NCBI GenBank assembly: GCA_965140775.1
Contig: OZ223471.1
Location: 3,596,001-3,660,000, forward strand
Source of the DNA: UBA6244 sp965140775
GTDB lineage: Bacteria; Bacteroidota; Bacteroidia; Bacteroidales; F082
DNA length: 64,000 nucleotides
Direction: 5' to 3'
This document shows, one piece after another, positions 62,785 through 64,000 of this stretch; position 1 is the stretch's first letter; the number at the start of each line of letters is the position of its first letter. The position numbers and the translations under genes were made by a program. The notes under the pieces were generated by a model. The model was not told the DNA's origin. It ran no database searches and was given only the letters and a program-made list of their open reading frames with translations.

Positions 62785-63360
62785 TTTGGAGTGGGCTTTT
62801 TGCATTTTTTCACGGTTTGAAAAATATGTAAACCAACTTTGTAAAGATAAGTGTACCTTTCACTGTTTATTGACTAAAAAAAGTTGGGGATTCTATTTTT
62901 GTCAATATCGACAAAAATAGATATCCATAGAAATGGTTCGATTGTGTATTCACTAGTTAAAGTATTATACATAAACAGCGTAGTGCCAACTTCAATTAAT
63001 AGTTGGTATAACATCTCTTCGAAACCATTCTTGGTCACAACAAAGAAGTAGAAATCATTGTTCACCATCCATACTTTTACTAATTGCTTTATCTATACTG
63101 TTTATAAATTGGCTCCGGTGTTAATGCGCTTTATGTTTTATATTACATTTAGGGCTGCATTACTCAATAAGTAATGATTGATCCAGAAAGAAACTAATAT
63201 TCACATTCATAACCTGTTACCATTGAGTATTGGGACTTAGCAGGCGAAGCTTTGAAGATTGGAGAAGGGGTATCTACTACTGTGGTTAAAAAGTTAATCG
63301 AGTATTAAGGAGCAATCATAAGTATATTAATTAAAAACCTTAGGCTAACCAATAATAAAC
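62785..63360. other. AT-rich region between tRNA-Ala and the recombinase gene
   Basis: About 575 bp with no convincing gene. A short plus-strand frame ending at TAA 63306-63308 reads EYWDLAGEALKIG and EGVSTTVVKKLIEY; this looks protein-like but has no start and no recognised family, so it may be the eroded 3' end of a gene. A 64-codon minus frame at 62874-63068 looks accidental. I found no repeat of the tRNA 3' end here. Confidence 0.45.
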
Positions 63361-64000
63361 TTGAACACGCTAAAGAACATAAAATTATCTTATGATACCC
63401 ATAGAGGGAATAATGTTGTATTGGTCAGTTTTAAATATGATAAAGATTTATTGAAAGAATTAAAAGGGATTGGAGGTGCAAAGTGGAGTCAAACAAAGAA
63501 GACTTGGTATTTTATTGAAAGTGACTTCAATTTATCTCAGTTTTTACATGTGTTTAAATCTAAATCATATGTTGATTATTCTGACTTGAAAACAATAAGT
63601 AAAGCCAAGACAGATAAGCAAAAACCAAGAAAGAAGGATAAACAGACTATACCAAATGCATATTACGATTTGCTGGATCAAAAAAGGTATAGTGAAAGTA
63701 CCAAGGCAACTTACATTAACTATTTTGGGGACTATGTCAGATACTTTAATGGAAGAACCTTAGAAGAAATATCTGTTGAAGAAATTAATGGATATATATT
63801 GGAGTTAATACGCAACAAAAAGATATCTGCTAGTCAGCAAAACCAGCGAATTAATGCTATCAAGTTTTATTACGATAAGATTTTAGGACTGGAAAAACTA
63901 TACATTAGTATCGAGCGGCCACGAACAGCAAAAACTCTCCCAAAAGTAATTACCGAAGAAGAGGTTTCAAAAATGTTAGAATCAGCTTCCACTCATAAAA
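63361..64000 (+). CDS. Tyrosine-type site-specific recombinase, N-terminal part (runs off the right edge)
   Basis: About 213 codons are visible from a TTG start at 63361 (NTLKNIKLSYDTHRG); an in-frame stop lies 15 bp upstream and no ATG occurs near the beginning. The order fits a Bacteroidota integrase: an N-terminal small domain (KYDKDLLKELKGIGG, AKWSQTKKTWYFIES), a basic linker, then the SAM-like core-binding domain (YSESTKATYINYFGDYVRYF; LEEISVEEINGYILELI; QNQRINAIKFYYDKILG), and the start of the catalytic domain (LPKVITEEEVSKML). The catalytic Arg/His/Tyr are outside the window. Oriented away from tRNA-Ala. Confidence 0.88.
   Translation, partial: MNTLKNIKLSYDTHRGNNVVLVSFKYDKDLLKELKGIGGAKWSQTKKTWYFIESDFNLSQFLHVFKSKSYVDYSDLKTISKAKTDKQKPRKKDKQTIPNAYYDLLDQKRYSESTKATYINYFGDYVRYFNGRTLEEISVEEINGYILELIRNKKISASQQNQRINAIKFYYDKILGLEKLYISIERPRTAKTLPKVITEEEVSKMLESASTHK

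Noticed and set aside
62874..63068. 64-codon minus-strand frame
   Set aside because: AT-rich random composition, no start context and no recognisable similarity.

Overview
This window is from a member of the Bacteroidota, most likely Bacteroidales/Marinilabiliales-like (the order is inference). The evidence is: a complete gliding/type IX secretion (T9SS) core (porP-like, gldK, gldL, gldM, gldN) plus gldH; T9SS-type C-terminal sorting domains; PID-CTERM-like small proteins; a three-gene sdhCAB operon; a class III fructose-1,6-bisphosphatase; and many promoters carrying the Bacteroidota -7 element TAnnTTTG a short distance upstream of start codons. Most genes lie on the minus strand.

Layout. 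1-9 kb is an accessory, AT-rich region. It starts with the 5' part of fbp. A hypothetical gene (1092-1952) follows, bracketed by two imperfect copies of the fbp upstream region and by short REP-like palindromes. Next come an OmpA-family protein, a 1.6 kb gene-poor stretch, a small heat-shock protein, a heavily decayed pRiA4b ORF-3-type gene (about 6037-6694), a lipoprotein and two tandem DUF4136 lipoproteins. 9-23 kb holds two membrane proteins and then a surface-protein block: one plus-strand T9SS cargo protein and a minus-strand run of two tail-fibre/S74-chaperone proteins, then twice a T9SS-type secreted protein followed by a tiny PID-CTERM-like protein. A TPR/transmembrane/AraC-type regulator is divergent from this run.

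23-35 kb holds sdhCAB, a Xaa-Pro aminopeptidase, an antitoxin remnant, a two-repeat DUF2202 lipoprotein, oligopeptidase B, a TonB-dependent receptor and a roughly 730 bp repeat array that runs into the stop codon of the next gene. 35-41.4 kb is a divergent lipid-type locus: KAS III, a TMTC-like TPR membrane protein and an alpha/beta hydrolase on the minus strand, against a fatty acyl-AMP ligase fused to an acyl carrier protein on the plus strand. A three-copy REP array follows.

41.8-62.6 kb is conserved housekeeping: ricT-gldH-pbp1A; a sigma-54-type activator, lptE, a TPR-like protein, secG, groES and groEL; pheT; recG; gldKLMN with a porP-like gene; and thpR. The last 1.3 kb has tRNA-Ala(GGC), about 600 bp of AT-rich DNA, and the 5' part of a tyrosine recombinase gene that leaves the window, which suggests the edge of an integrated element.

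The best candidate for an undescribed system is the 13.2-23.4 kb surface block. It has a repeated two-gene module (large T9SS-type protein plus about 76-aa PID-CTERM-like protein), two chaperone-tipped fibre proteins and a dedicated divergent sensor-regulator. All functional assignments come from motif recognition by eye; no database search was run.
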